The translations under genes were made by a program, and so were the position numbers. A DNA stretch of 64,000 nt from Eumeta japonica (taxonomy: Eukaryota; Arthropoda; Insecta; Lepidoptera; Psychidae). Each line of letters starts with the position of its first letter. Position 1 is the first letter of the stretch. Shown piece after piece: positions 34,163 through 46,783 of this stretch. Under the pieces are notes generated by a model that was given only the letters and a program-made list of their open reading frames with translations, did not search any database and had not been told where the DNA came from. Where the stretch lies: assembly GCA_005406025.1 (NCBI GenBank), contig BGZK01001436.1, positions 62,001 to 126,000 on the forward strand, read 5' to 3'.

Positions 34163-36435
34163 CAAATTCATTACATACATTATTATGCTTATAACCACCT
34201 CAAAAAGCAATGTGTGGTGTAGTAGCAAGTAATTTATGCATTATATATAAGTTTTAAAGGTATAATAAGATCGTGTTATAAGTCCTGGCCACTTTTAAGT
34301 TCATTTAGAAACAACGTTGCGTTACAACATATAAACAAATAATTGTGGATTACAATGCAGAATTTCAGAAAACAGTTTATGGTGTTTTATTTCTGATGTA
34401 CAATAGTTTCTAATTTCCATTTATTGTTACAATATCTGAACAATATTTTATTGAAAATTTTCTGTTTATGAAAATATTTAGTAAAGGAATACAAAACCAA
34501 TGCACTAATTTCGTCTAATCGGTATAAAGATTGTCTAGAATAAAGCATAAGCTTAGAAGATGAGACATACAATATCTTAGGAATAAAGAAACGTTACTCC
34601 ACTATAGAAGAACATCTCCACGCCAGTAGTCGCAGAATATAATCAATAATTTAAAGACGTTCAAAAGTATCGCCGTAAGAAACATCTTTCCGATTTTTAT
34701 AATAAAATTACGAGAAATGTCCCACACATTTTCAAAAGGAAAAATTGATGTACGTATTAGTCAATCCAAATAAAAAATGAGCATGAATCACCATCGGAAA
34801 ACGGTATAAGTCGAGCTGCTACTAAATTTCTATTTAAAAGAAGATTGTCTGAAGCATTAGTTGGGATTTTGAAATAGCAGCCATTTGCCGCTGATCTTCA
34901 GCTGATTTCAATAAAAAACAAATGGAGCTGTACTACCAACAAATCTACAGAGCGCACGCATCACTAACAATAATATCCGTCAGCGGCTCAGTAGAGATTC
35001 TACTTCAACTGGACAAGACGCCTTCACAGTGCGATGCTGTGACTTCGGAAATGTGTCTCGATCATAACCTAAGTATTATAGGTTATTGTACTGGAAATTT
35101 CTTTCATAGGTACAGCATATATTCGAAATTCGTCTTTTTAAGGACGATATACTTCAAACGCGATATAATTTGTGAGAAACGATTGTAAAATAGTACTAAA
35201 TCCAAATGTTTGGGGAAAAGTTTATGGCTGTAGAATGTGATGGAAAATTACTTATAACAGTAAGTACTAAAATTCCTATTCTAAAAGTCATTTTATATTA
35301 AGTACTTAATTTTGTATACAAATTTCCAAATAAATCGTTTAAAATAGTAGTAATTCACAATAAACTATTTCTTATAAGTTTAAATAATAACAGTTTAATA
35401 TGCGATTAAGTCGTCGAACATCTTGGGCAAAGCTGTTTCTTTGACGACTTATTTAATGAAACACAGAGAATGCAGATTATCAAAATTCAAGTCAGAAATA
35501 TCATTGAAATGATAAGCATGCGAAGAGCAAGTCGAATGAATAATGTTCAGCATTAAAAATTAAAATCAATCATCTTACATCAGAGACATTCAATTACATC
35601 ATTAGGAAGCTTTATTTTGAACAGATAAGGGCGGCCGTGAACACAATAGTTATTTATTCACAACTCTCTTGTACTTCGTTCTGAACGCAGTGACTCAATT
35701 TTATAAATAAAATCGGCTTTGTTCTCGCTGGAGGTTTGTGGGACACGCACGCTTGACTTTTTAAAGGCGGGACCGTCAGAGGGTTAAATTGCATACCGCA
35801 GCTGTGAAACGGTTAAATATAAATGTTACCATAGCCGTTTTATTTTTAAAAGTTGAAAGCCGTTTTAACCCTGCACTAGTTTCATTTTTTGAGAGATGCG
35901 GAGGTAACTAACCCTCGTAGTTTTGAACGTTCGTTCACCGAACACGTCTATTTAGATATTTTTAAGGGGTTTTTCAATTTCTGACACAGGTGTAAATGTA
36001 ATTTTGTCACCAATCTCAGAACAAAAATTAAAAGATTTTAAATTATTCTTCATCCCGCTACACAAAAAAGGAAACTTCATGTTTCGCTAGTCACGAAAAG
36101 TTGTGTTAAATTGAAAAACATAGGAATGATCTGAAATGGGTATATATGGATAAACGGAGAAATAGAATAAACAAAAACATAATTTGTTACAGCCCCCGAT
36201 TATAGTTTTTTTTTTTTAATAGCATTAAAATGTCTTATAACCTTTCAATAGTATATTAACAAAAAATTGAAAAAGCGTTTACATAATGTAAAATATAAAA
36301 TTGTGGCAAATTTTGAAATTATAATATTCACTCTTTTTATCGTGCAAGTGGGTCGATGATACACACAGAAGCATAATTTTGCTATTTCAACTTCAAAAGG
36401 TTTACACGATAAATTCAAGGTTAACGTTTGAAATT
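34163..36435. other. AT-rich non-coding stretch
   Basis: No supported gene. A near-perfect inverted repeat (aagtcgtcgaa / tttgacgactt) lies at about 35407-35450. TTAACCCT-type phrases occur near 35783 and 35867 but do not form a consistent element. Confidence 0.55.
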
Positions 36436-36545
36436 ACCCAACCCACACTGGACCAGTGTGAACGTTCGAGTCCTAGCCCTTGATTTGAAATGAGGCTGTG
36501 AAAGCGTATACCTGAGCAGTAGGATTATGAAAACCTGTATAAGGT
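36436..36545 (+). repeat. degenerate lepidopteran dispersed repeat tail
   Basis: The sequence acccacactggaccagtgtg, followed by ttgaaatgaggctgtgaaag and tgagcagtaggattat, matches the order of a very common lepidopteran repeat. In that repeat cacactggacca...gtgtgg is followed by gagaggag and a cagtggg block. The copy is diverged. The family assignment is from memory. Confidence 0.5.
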
Positions 36546-39360
36546 GCCAAAAAAAATTCCAGTAAGACGAGAGGAAGATTCGGGTAGCATTTAAAGTGAT
36601 AAAATGTTAAAAACATAAAGTTCATATCGGCCACTCATGACTAAGTTTTGTTTCTTTCTTTTCTTGAAAATTTTTTACCATCTAGAACAGAGCTGTCCTA
36701 ACCTTGGCCCGCCACCTAATTGTATAACTTCACCGTCATTCGATTTGAACGAAAGTTTATGAGACAATATGAAAAAAAATTTCGTTTTTTGAAATATTTT
36801 AGTGGCCCCCCAATCTATAGTAATTTTTATTGACCCCACTCTGATCTAAAACATCTGACCAAAATTGCAATACTCTTTTCTATTCCAATGCACATGTTGC
36901 GTCAAATGTGATCACCCTCTTACAATGGGAACAAGTGATTTAATTTAATTCAAATTAAAAACTCATCTGTCCATTGGATTCAAAGTTACTAACAATTGGT
37001 TAAAACCCAAAAAAAAACACGGCGACCCAACAAAATCTACGCCATAAAAAACTATATAATCTCATAATAAATTATCCGTCACCTTAGTACCTTACTAAAG
37101 GTGACTCGATTCGTGTAACCTCTTTCGCCTTCTATAACAATCGCCCTTCATTATTTTTAAACTCTAGTCGGCCATCTTCAATTCTCTCTCGAAACTTCGG
37201 CGAATACAACTTCAAGTTGCGGGTGTTCTTATAATAAACGGTCTTTCATGTAAGAGCTGTGATAAATAAAGTAACAACAAGATAGACACCCCGTAAGCGT
37301 TCTCCTTCTCAAGCTGTCGTTAACTGGAAGCGCCATAAAAGTGTAATCAGGAGTGACTTTTAATTGGTGATCATTTCACGGCCGTCGTTCGTTAGTTAAT
37401 CATCGATTATTTTTGTGATGGACACTCAAAAAGCGATTACAACTAATTTACTCAATCTATGGTTTGACAGTTGCTTATGGTTATACGTTTGGTTATCAAA
37501 ATTTACAAATATGTATTCTCGGTGTTAAACGTACAGAATTATTATTAATCCATATTTATTCCTAGAAAATTCAATTTGTTTCTGTTATATATCTACCATC
37601 CGTGTTAATTTGTCAGTTCGCAATAAATATAGAGCAATTTCCGTACCCAAAAAGGAAAAAAGAAAATATTTGAAATCGACACGATATTTATCGATACTCG
37701 AATGGCGTAAAGTGAAGTTGTGGAATTTTGCACGGCACCGTCTAGCAATGAATACATGCAATTCATAGCACACGATCAGAAATAATTATAGGTAGAGAGA
37801 ACGTAAGCGGAACACGATAAATACTGAAAGCATAATTGGGATTAGAAGTCGCAGTGGGAGTTATCGAGAGCGCCATCAAACGTGAAATTAGAATGGGATT
37901 GTAATGAAAGAATAAGAAATGACAGTGGGCTTGTGTGTATGCACGAAAAACGATATTTCTTACAAGTGTACTAGGACTGAGAATCCGATTAGCCACTTGA
38001 TAAAATTGTTTTTATACATAATGCAATTTTTTTTATCGATAGGAATTACGCAACACTACCATGTATGGTAGATATTTTTTTTTATTCCCCGATGAAGTAA
38101 GCGCCCGCTAAGCTCGGTTCCTAATTCCGAGCGGTACTTCCGAGTCCCTTATCGGGCATATTAGCACATTTTATCGGATAACCAAACACGTTCGCCGTCG
38201 TTGACGGTTACGACAACCCGGCTACGATATTGGCAACATTACTATCGTTAAAATTAAATGGATTACCTACAAAGTAAAATTTCATGTTTTACCTTAAGAT
38301 ATTTCTCATTATCTCTTATTATTTAGATGTATTACAACGTTCAGGCGCCTTTCTCGTCACGTAAATACATCTATGCATATAGTCTATGAAAGACTATATA
38401 TGCTATCGCCAATAGCATAGAGTCAATCAGAGACGATCAGAGAGATCAACCTCAATCTAAAATTTGACAATTCAATATAAACAGTTTCCTTCAGTAACGC
38501 ATGGAAGCAAACATTTCCAAAATAAATAGACGTGCAATTGGTCGGAAGTAAATGCACCGCTAGGGGGGTAGAAAAGGAATGAGATTATAAGATATAGGGA
38601 AAGCAAAAACGAGGGCGAGAGAGATGCAGAGGAAAAGAGAATGTATTTGAAACCAATAATAGGACCCAGATCAAAATTAGTAACGAGGTTTGAGACCGAG
38701 GTTTTAATAGGGATCAAAATCTCGATCGAGGTTCTTTATTCACGCAAGAGGAATCGCGGGAAAAAGCTAGTTTAATTTAGACGTAGTGTTTTTAAACGCC
38801 TACCATTAGCAATCGATGTGAAAATGTTCATCTTACAGTTATGCAACCGCACGCCGTTCATTGTCCCTCGGTCTATTTTAATTTGGATCGCGTAATCAGA
38901 TAGTCCAAGAGGTCGCGACCTTTTTGACACATCGTTGTATTGTATCGATAATTACCTCGTTACATATTGTGCAGTTGCGCTATTCTTTTCAATGACGTAA
39001 TGAAATTTGTCATAAAATAAGATCACATCCGTTAAAGGATCGGACCATATAGATAATTTTAATTAAACACGTAATAGGTTAAGAAAACCGTAAATTTTTG
39101 AATATACGTATAGTTCAAATAATATTAACGATACATAAGGAGATATATCCCTCAATCTGAATTAAAGATTGTGGGCAACGCGTCGATCAAAACTTAACGC
39201 AAAAATTAAGACATTTTCCAATTAAGTTTTAAAGATAAGAAAGTAAATAACATATCCGGAGACATTTCTTTTGGAAGCTATCCTCAGAGTAAACTTTTGT
39301 GCACGGAAAAACAAAAAATAAAATCAGCCAAAACAGACCACCCTCAAAAATAAACCTCCG
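36546..39360. other. AT-rich non-coding stretch
   Basis: No supported gene. A near-perfect hairpin with 12-bp arms and a 3-nt loop (gtcaccttagta / tactaaaggtgac, one extra A) lies at 37078-37105. An imperfect one lies at 38374-38402 (gcatatagtct / agactatatatgc). Confidence 0.6.
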
Positions 39361-39670
39361 TCACCCTTGACCGGTATCCGTCTCCCGATCGGGCCGGTAC
39401 TTCTCCGTCCGCAGCACAAAGCGGGCCCCTTGTACGCCCACGCGGCCGGCTCGAAACGACGCCTTATCACTTACGCAACTCAACCGATAACAGCGTTTCT
39501 TCCGCGTTCCCGACGATTGCATTACTCGCTGTGCGTGCGCTCTACGCGTCCACCGCGCGAGCTCCTCGGCCGACGTCTCGAGCTTCGATGTCGCGATCTC
39601 TACCTCGATCGTCACAACCAACAATCGACGCCGACAGAGTCGATGCGAAATGCATGCACGGGGGTCGCTG
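39361..39670 (-). promoter_or_regulatory. CpG-rich block with a strong minus-strand donor; possible first exon
   Basis: About 310 bp is dense in CG (ccgcgcgagctcctcggccg near 39554). On the minus strand the sequence agttgc|gtaagtg places a strong splice donor after 39475, in the middle of the block. A minus-strand frame is open for about 50 codons up to that donor, but the track's start is a TTG, not an ATG, and the peptide has no recognisable domain. The plus strand also has a 171-codon frame, again from a TTG. A minus-strand promoter with a non-coding or partly coding first exon fits best. Confidence 0.35.
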
Positions 39671-42600
39671 CAGATTTCTTCCGATCGAAGAAAGGTATTT
39701 TACCCGTATGTAGAAAACACGGAACATCTCACTTCAAAGCACGAATATTTCTTGTCCAACAGAAGGATTTTACGTTACGAACTCTGAACTGTATCAATGC
39801 AAGTCGGATACTAGCTCAGCTTCGATCACGACGATTTTCATCACAGTCAATGCCAACGATAATAATAATAGAAATCAGATAACGGTCCATATTAGAGTTG
39901 TAGAAATATTCACTAGCGGATATTTCTCAGGATCGATCAGATACTTATAAAGCGCTAACCTATCACCAATTCGAAAGCTGATGTTATAATAGAAACCAAT
40001 CTTTACTTCTGCTTGAAAATTTCTAAAAATGCTATCTCGAGGTCGGCCGACACTTCAGCTCCCGCGTGTGTCAGCCGCAGGAGCTCATCTTCCCCCTTCT
40101 CGTCACCGTCTCCATTCCGCTTCCACGTGAACTGAAGTGAGGATGTGTTGACAGTTTTTCGCCTAGGAAGAGGTTTTTAGCCTCAAATCGCAAGATATAT
40201 AAATGATAGGTTGATGACAAGAATAATTCCGTATCATAATATCTTTGCTTACACACAATAAAAACAGTCGTATGCGTATATTTCAAATACATATTTGCCA
40301 AAAAGTGGTTAACTGCGGGTGATGTAGGGAATGTAATAATGCAATAAAACTATTTTTTTAAGTTCAGTCAGTCTTTTTTCTTGTTTGTATACGCTAATCT
40401 CCATAAGAACTATATGAATTTTCATGGGATTTTCACAGGTAACTTGAGCATAGCTTACAGTAAAACATAAATATTTCATCAAAGTTGGCTCCGGAAAATT
40501 AGCTGACTTTTAAAAGTAAAGTGCACGCATACAAAATCGTGGGCACAGCTAATATTTAACATCGTTAATATGTATGTGTATACCTATAATAATATTGAGA
40601 GACCTCTAGGAACATGGTCAGCTCATTAATAATGATTTAAGAGCGTCGTCTTTGAATTAGGAGGACTTCGATCCTGGCCAGGGACAAATTTACCAAGTTT
40701 TTAATTGAAGTCAAATTGAATCGTTCGCCTTTGAGAAGACATTCTGGCGTAGATCCTGAACATTTCCGCCTAATCGAAGTACATATCGATTTCGCACTAA
40801 ATTTATCGAGACTGGCGTAAAAATTATAATTATAATTTTGAAAGTGTTTTTTAATGCATATAAAATTGTCATTAATAACTCAAGTTCCTTTTTCTTTAAA
40901 GAACAACAAAATATTTCTTGGACATAAAAGAAATAAAACAAAAATGTTAACATACATGGTATAATCAGAAACAATATTAGAAATAGAGGATAAACATCTA
41001 GAATGTTCACTGAAATTAGGTCTACCTAATAACCTAGCATGACCTAAATTGGTGTAAATGGGCATTTCGTAGTCAGGTAACGAAAAAATCTATCGGGCCC
41101 AGCCCAGAGGTCAAAAAACCCATCCAATTAATTAGTGCTTAATTTTCATATTGCCGCCAATTCATCAGGGACATGGATGCGGGAATCCAAGAAAGTAAGT
41201 TCAATAGGTATATGCGTGTACGTTTTTTTATGTGTCAACGGCCACTCACTCGCTTCGTGAGCGTTGTGGTTTATGAAAATAAATTAAAAAAAAGAAAGGT
41301 GCAGTATATATGGAACTAGAAAAATAAAATAGTTTAAAATCATATACAAACGATTCCGCGTCGAATGGTCACAATTCCATACTGATATATTGAGTAGTTT
41401 CAACTGATGCCCGGACAAAGAGAAAATCTTTTTATTTTATTTATAGATTTAAATCTTTATGACTACAAATATTGTTATATTCGACTGCGTTTCTTATTGC
41501 CTTATTAACGTTAAATTAATTTAAAAAAATCGTTATACACACCAATAGAATCAATCTGATATCAAAATATATATAAAATATTTTTTGAACAAATATATAT
41601 TTTTTTAAACATAACGCCTATCCAAATAAAACGTTTTAAAAAAGAATTACAACATACAGTGGTGTTTGAGGCATTCTCATTTGCATTTTAGGCCCACCCT
41701 CATATTGAAATTATTTGTGATAGAACCATGCTGTGGGCAACATGGCTACAGCACATAAATATGTCGGCTCGATTGGTGCAATACCAGTGCAATAAAGGTC
41801 ACACCGCATCTGATTGAGCACAGTTGACTGCCTTCGTACATCTGCGACACCAGTACTCCCGTAAACAGGTGGGTATCGGTTTATGGTCACAGAACACGCA
41901 ACAGCATTATACCTAATATCTTACCTTAATCCAAGAAACAGCTATTTAATGCGACTAGTACACAAAAAAGGGCCTGTCAAATTAATATTTAGACGTTATC
42001 TATATCATAAGAATGTTGGAGTAACAATTATTGCTAGTTGCCGTTGTACACGGAATCATAACTCGAAACATTTATTTTATGTATATTTTTAAATGTTATA
42101 GTAGGATATTTACATTATCAGTACAATGACACAATAGCGAAAATAATATAAAGGAAAAATTTATATTAAATATTTTGATGAAAATATATTTTTATTGCAA
42201 GTATTGGTGAAGTGTAAATAAAATAAAAATAAAATAAAAAAAAAAAAAAATTAAAATAATAATTTTCGAGCAACACTTTGCAAATTCGCTCTGTTATATT
42301 GAAGATTGGCTCAATATCTGCAGAGCCTTTTTTTCGTTTTATTGAAAATATTTTGAACTACGAACTTGGAACTAATTTTTAAAATTGGCCGGATTATGAC
42401 TTACGAGTTGCGTCGAATGTAAACGGGAGTACTGATATTGGTTTATAAAGATAAAAGCATTAATTTTTACACATGAAAAACATTTTTCTCAAATATTAAA
42501 CTAAAAACATTTTTAATTTTAAATTAGGAACAATTTATGTATACTAGTTATTAAATATGTATCGTCGATGGACAATGGATTTTTGATCTATATTATTATT

Positions 42601-43022
42601 CCTCTTGTTATTGAGTTTATTTTCGATGTATCCGTAGGTCATAAAGCACGAGATCAGTGATTTTTTTTTAGAAAAATTTAACACTAATAAAGTTCCCCGG
42701 ATACGAAACACTGGCAGGTTTATTGTTTTAAATTTAACCGTGACTGAGTTCTAGATTCTCTCCGACCCAGATTTTTTAGACCTATTCCAGCGCGAGACTT
42801 AACAATGAGATCATTGTTTATGGATATGGGTCGAGTATCCATCATACTTTTTTTATGTTACGTGCGACCTTGGCATATTTGTGCCGCGTACGTATGTAAA
42901 TGGAGATTGTGTAACTGAGATTTTTTTCAGCAATTAAAAGTTTACTGGATTTACACATGACATGGTCTATTGTACGTCAACCAGTCATACGGTGGGTAAT
43001 AAACGTACTTGACAGAAACGTC
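39671..43022. other. AT-rich non-coding stretch
   Basis: No supported gene. A plus-strand ATG GAT GCG...AAA|GTAAGT phrase at 41170-41193 would be a very short first exon and is not supported otherwise. An A-rich tract lies at about 42220-42250. Confidence 0.6.
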
Positions 43023-43143
43023 CTGCGGGCCTAGCATGACATCCTACGGTCATAAGAATACCTTTCCCTTTCATTCATTACGCTGTCACTAGAAGGGCAG
43101 TTCTTCAGAGAAACTTCTCTAGAACATCATGCTAGGGCCCGCT
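43023..43143. mobile_element. short MITE-like inverted element
   Basis: The left end tgcgggcctagcatgacatc is repeated in reverse complement at the right end as gcgggccctagcatgatgt, differing by one inserted C and two substitutions. The interior of about 80 bp holds a small agagaaacttctct palindrome and no coding sequence. Target duplications are not clear. Confidence 0.5.
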
Positions 43144-43846
43144 GATGATGAAATCTAAAACCATGAGAATCATGAGGAAATTCTTTGTTAAAGAAGTAGC
43201 ATCAGTAGTAAAACATTGATAGTTTTTATCATTTTGGAAAAAAATTAATCATAACCTCTACAATAAAAAATGATATTCAATAAAATAAAAGGCTAGTGGT
43301 GTAAAAACAATGAAAAAAACAATGAAAAAAAAAATGAAAAAACCTTTTGAAAAACAAAGTTTTACGAAAATTCATTAAATAACGTATGTAACACATATTT
43401 TAAGAGTGATAAGTACTTAAATGTGCAAACTCAACTTAATTTACGCGGCTGACTCCCAACAACTCTGTCGAGAGCTTAAAACGTAGGTAAGATGGGATTC
43501 TTGAACTCGCAGCAAGCTTTTAAAATCCACCTAGGAAGACGAAGCTAAATTCGCTCTTAAATCACTATCAATGTCAAAAAATATTACATCGTTTAGTACA
43601 TTTTTTATTGAATTTTGGCATGAATGTGTTCTAGCAGACATTTTTTTTTCGATCATATCATTCGAGAACTTTAGTCACCTATAGCAAGAGAAACATGTAC
43701 TTATGTCAACTAATATTACTTTTAAAATGGCGCAAACTATAAATCACCAGCAAAAGAGCGTATCTTCCTGGCACTTACGTCCGTTTGTTGAGAAGCGCAG
43801 TTGTTCGGAAATAACTCAAAAATGGTATTTCCGATCATGTTCAAGA
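43144..43846. other. AT-rich non-coding stretch
   Basis: I see no gene. A good-looking plus-strand donor (cgtag|gtaagatgg near 43485) follows a GC-mixed 40 bp, but no frame or acceptor supports an exon. Confidence 0.5.
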
Positions 43847-44057
43847 TAATTTTAATTTAAATTATTTATTAACCGGTACCTTTATTAGTTTTTCCATATT
43901 TTGTAGACTTACGGTTTAAAAATAAAGGGGGGAACACAATTTATGCTACTTATAATTTTAATTTTAATTTTTTATTAACCGGTACCTTTATTAATTTTTC
44001 CATATTTTGTAGACTTACGGTTTAAAAATAAAGGGGGGAACACAATTTATGCTACTT
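43847..44057. repeat. recent tandem duplication, two 106-bp units
   Basis: The units 43847-43951 and 43952-44057 both contain aaccggtacctttatta, tttgtagacttacggtttaa and aggggggaacacaatttatg, and differ at only a few bases, mostly in the leading A/T run. There is no third copy. Confidence 0.97.
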
Positions 44058-44549
44058 CCGGAACGATGGAGCGATTATTATCGAAAATAATCACTTAATC
44101 ATAAAAAATGCTTAGTAACCTTAAAATGTTTGTAAAAGAACTGGAAATATGTATTACATGTTAATGTTTGCGTGTATGTAAGAAATATTTACTTTTGTTA
44201 TATAACTACCAAACTAAGTACCAGCTTATACAAGACACCTACACAATAAATTTCATCAACATACATCTTGCATTTTTTTTAAATACAATGCCTGTAACGT
44301 AAGGGCGGATATGACGAAATTATAAGGATTCCGTATTTACTATTTAAGTTTGAAACTCTAAAAACGAAGGTAAAACCATAAAATGAAAAATATTATTTTA
44401 ATGCAATAAAAATAATGGTAAAACTATAAAAATTATTAGAATAAACAACTCAAGTACCTGATATGTATACATTGGACACATTTATTCATAAAATGGTTGA
44501 GAGATTCAACGAGCCATAGGCGCGATCCGTAACGGGAATTAATTACTGG

Positions 44550-44640
44550 GTCGTTGACGTGATATGTCAAACAGCCGCTGTCATCTTGACAGCTGTCAAA
44601 ATCACTTTTTTTAAGTTGCTTGGTAACCGTTACCTTATTA
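44550..44640. promoter_or_regulatory. cluster of palindromic factor-binding-like motifs
   Basis: TTGACAGCTGTCAA at 44586-44599 is a perfect palindrome containing TGACAGCTGTCA, the paired site described for TALE homeodomain proteins (TGIF/MEIS/PKNOX; in flies vismay/achintya or homothorax relatives). Two more TGTCA half-sites lie just upstream (atatgtcaaa, gctgtcatc). GGTAACCGTTACC at 44622-44634 is a second perfect palindrome. The cluster suggests an enhancer or promoter; no adjoining exon was found. Confidence 0.35.
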
Positions 44641-45604
44641 GGATTATCGAAAACCTTTATGATCTACAAACGTAAATTATGTCGTTAATAAGCTGCATTT
44701 CGTCGTTTAACTATATGGAAACGTATAAAGTCTGTTAAAAGTCAATTAAAAGCATATTTATATTAACATTGTTGTAGTAAGACAAATACCATTCGTTCTG
44801 CGGCAAATTTTAATGTCGAATCTATTTTAAATCATAATTAAATAGTTGTTTATTAAACACCAACAGATATTTTTGATTTGAGGTCGCTATAAGTTAGGGT
44901 AATGAACAATTAAAGTTTTCGAAAAAAATATGAGAGGTACCTATTAACAAAGTCAATTAGATTTTGAGGTTAACAAAATTATTGTTTTTATGCCACTATA
45001 GTGTACGTATTATAAAAATTATTTTATACAATAAAACTATTTTTCATAACCAATTCATTCTTCTAAATTAATATTTCCACACCCACACACACATACATGC
45101 ACAATCATTTGTATTAAAAATGAATATACCTACGAAATACATCAACAATTATTGCCATTCCTCGATTACGCAATATTTGATAGTATGTATTCAAGACATT
45201 CAAAAATATGTATTCAAGTAAATAAACTGGTTATTAAAAAAAAAACAACATGCCTCGAAGCCGGTTCGGAAACGCACGTTTTTATTTTTAACACGCATGA
45301 TGAATCATTCAATCAGCGTAAGCCGATGACCGGAATGATTGATGAACGAACGGATCAACTTTCATACGGATGAAATGATGCATTGTTTCATATTGTAATG
45401 AGATGATGCATTACCATACATGGGCCGATCGCTGGATTTGATTGGTACATGATGTTATGCGATCAACATTTATTTTGGAAATTAGATCGCATACTTAGTA
45501 CGGTTCTGCGGACGGGTAGTCGACGCGTCGCTTTTAAATCAGAAGGTACGACATTCGAAACTTAATGAAAATCAAACTACCTAATGAGTTGTTTTTATTT
45601 ATTT
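44641..45604. other. AT-rich non-coding stretch
   Basis: No supported gene. A tRNA-Lys-like fragment (cgcgtcgcttttaaatcaga, then attcgaaact) at 45523-45565 may be a remnant of a tRNA-derived SINE, but no A box or cloverleaf is complete. Confidence 0.5.
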
Positions 45605-45800
45605 TAAATAAAAACAACTTAGTCCGTGCCTCCGAGGGCACGCTCAGTCGTCGGTCGCACACGTTGTCGCCGTTTTGGTGACAAAGGTCGCCGACAGCCC
45701 GTTAACCCGCTTTGATGCGGCGTGGAGGGCTAAGGTCAAGACCCACAATACTATATAAAAATATTGTGGGAGGGTATACCTTTGATCGCAGAGTTTTGAT
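45605..45800. other. GC-rich anonymous block with hairpins, possible transposon end
   Basis: It contains a tight hairpin, gtgcctccgagggcac, near 45625 and a second inverted repeat, cccacaata / tattgtggg, near 45741-45770. The abrupt GC change and hairpin at the edge resemble the 3' end of an insect non-LTR element, but I could not match a protein. Confidence 0.25.
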
Positions 45801-46577
45801 CGTTTCATTGGAAATGAAATTATCAATTGACACAGCCGTTACGCTTCAAAAATATTTGCGTCCATTAAAAAAAAACTATGACATGAAATGACTTCACGAT
45901 ACGTTTTCCACTAGATTAGGCGGAGACAACAGAATTTAACTTGGTAGGACGCCACATACAGCCCGTTCCCTTGCAAATCGTTTTTTCGGTCCGGCTCGTC
46001 TGTTTCGTCTACTTAAAACAGTGTATGAATATACATACGTGATATATAGGCTTATTTTTTTTATTAAATAAATAATGTGATAAAAAATTTCAATTTACTC
46101 ACAATCTGTATACTTCCTTCCTGTTATTTATAAGAGTCTGTATACACTTGCGTGTTTTATTGAACGGTTGAACTAATCGTTGATACTATGTTCTCTTTTG
46201 CTATGCCGCACTATGAAGAACTTTTTGTGAAAAGCAAAAAAATATATACATATCACAAACCTTTTCTGTCGCAACACAATCACTCACTCCTTTTCTTTGA
46301 GTCAAATACTATTATTGAAAAACTTTTAAAAATTAATATTTGTTAGAAGTGTTGTAGCCAGATTTCATTTAAAAATGAAAACAGAAGTGTAAATAGGCGT
46401 ACTACACGATACTTTCATATATGACATTTTACATATATGACAATAAAAAGTCGTCCTATCCAACAAATAATAAGGACCGGTTTAAAGTTTATATATTTGC
46501 TTGATTTATAAAATGTTGATTATAATAAATTAAATTTATATTGATACCATTTAAAGACTAATCAACTAAAGACTCAC

Positions 46578-46783
46578 CTGTTACTTGTGATGTTACAGTC
46601 AACAGGAACAGCGCGAATAAAGACAGTGACATAATTCTCGACATTTTGATGTCCGAAAACGAAATTGACACTTTTTTTAAAAACACACAAGTAGTAAATA
46701 TTCTACACTGGAAAAATTTCCACCATCACTATAAAGGCACTATAGAAACATCCTGTAGATAGAGGCACTTGAGTCGTAGAGAT
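46578..46783 (-). CDS. first coding exon with signal peptide, secreted or membrane protein
   Basis: On the minus strand a strong acceptor, ttttttgttttcag, ends at 46784. An exon of 206 nt follows and ends at a strong donor, ACAG|GTGAGT, at 46578/46577. Within it the first ATG (46644-46642), in the context tcaaaATG, opens 22 full codons plus one base. The peptide MSRIMSLSLFALFLLTVTSQ continues VT; this is a short basic N-terminus, a leucine/phenylalanine core and a cleavage-like TSQ region, typical of a secretory signal. Bases 46645-46783 would be 5' UTR carried on the same exon, so an upstream non-coding exon is expected at higher coordinates. The intron is phase 1, which is common where a signal peptide joins an extracellular module such as an immunoglobulin domain. 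No downstream exon of matching phase was found, so it is probably beyond this window or distant. I do not name the gene. Confidence 0.6.

Noticed and set aside
33620..35800. Possible piggyBac element between TTAACCCTCCGG and a gggttaa near 35783
   Set aside because: Only CCCTC is shared between the ends and no transposase frame lies between; short TTAA-CCC phrases are common by chance.
39367..39882. 171-codon plus-strand frame, longest in the window
   Set aside because: It begins at a TTG, spans a CpG-rich block where stops are rare, shows no domain, and the block has a better minus-strand donor.
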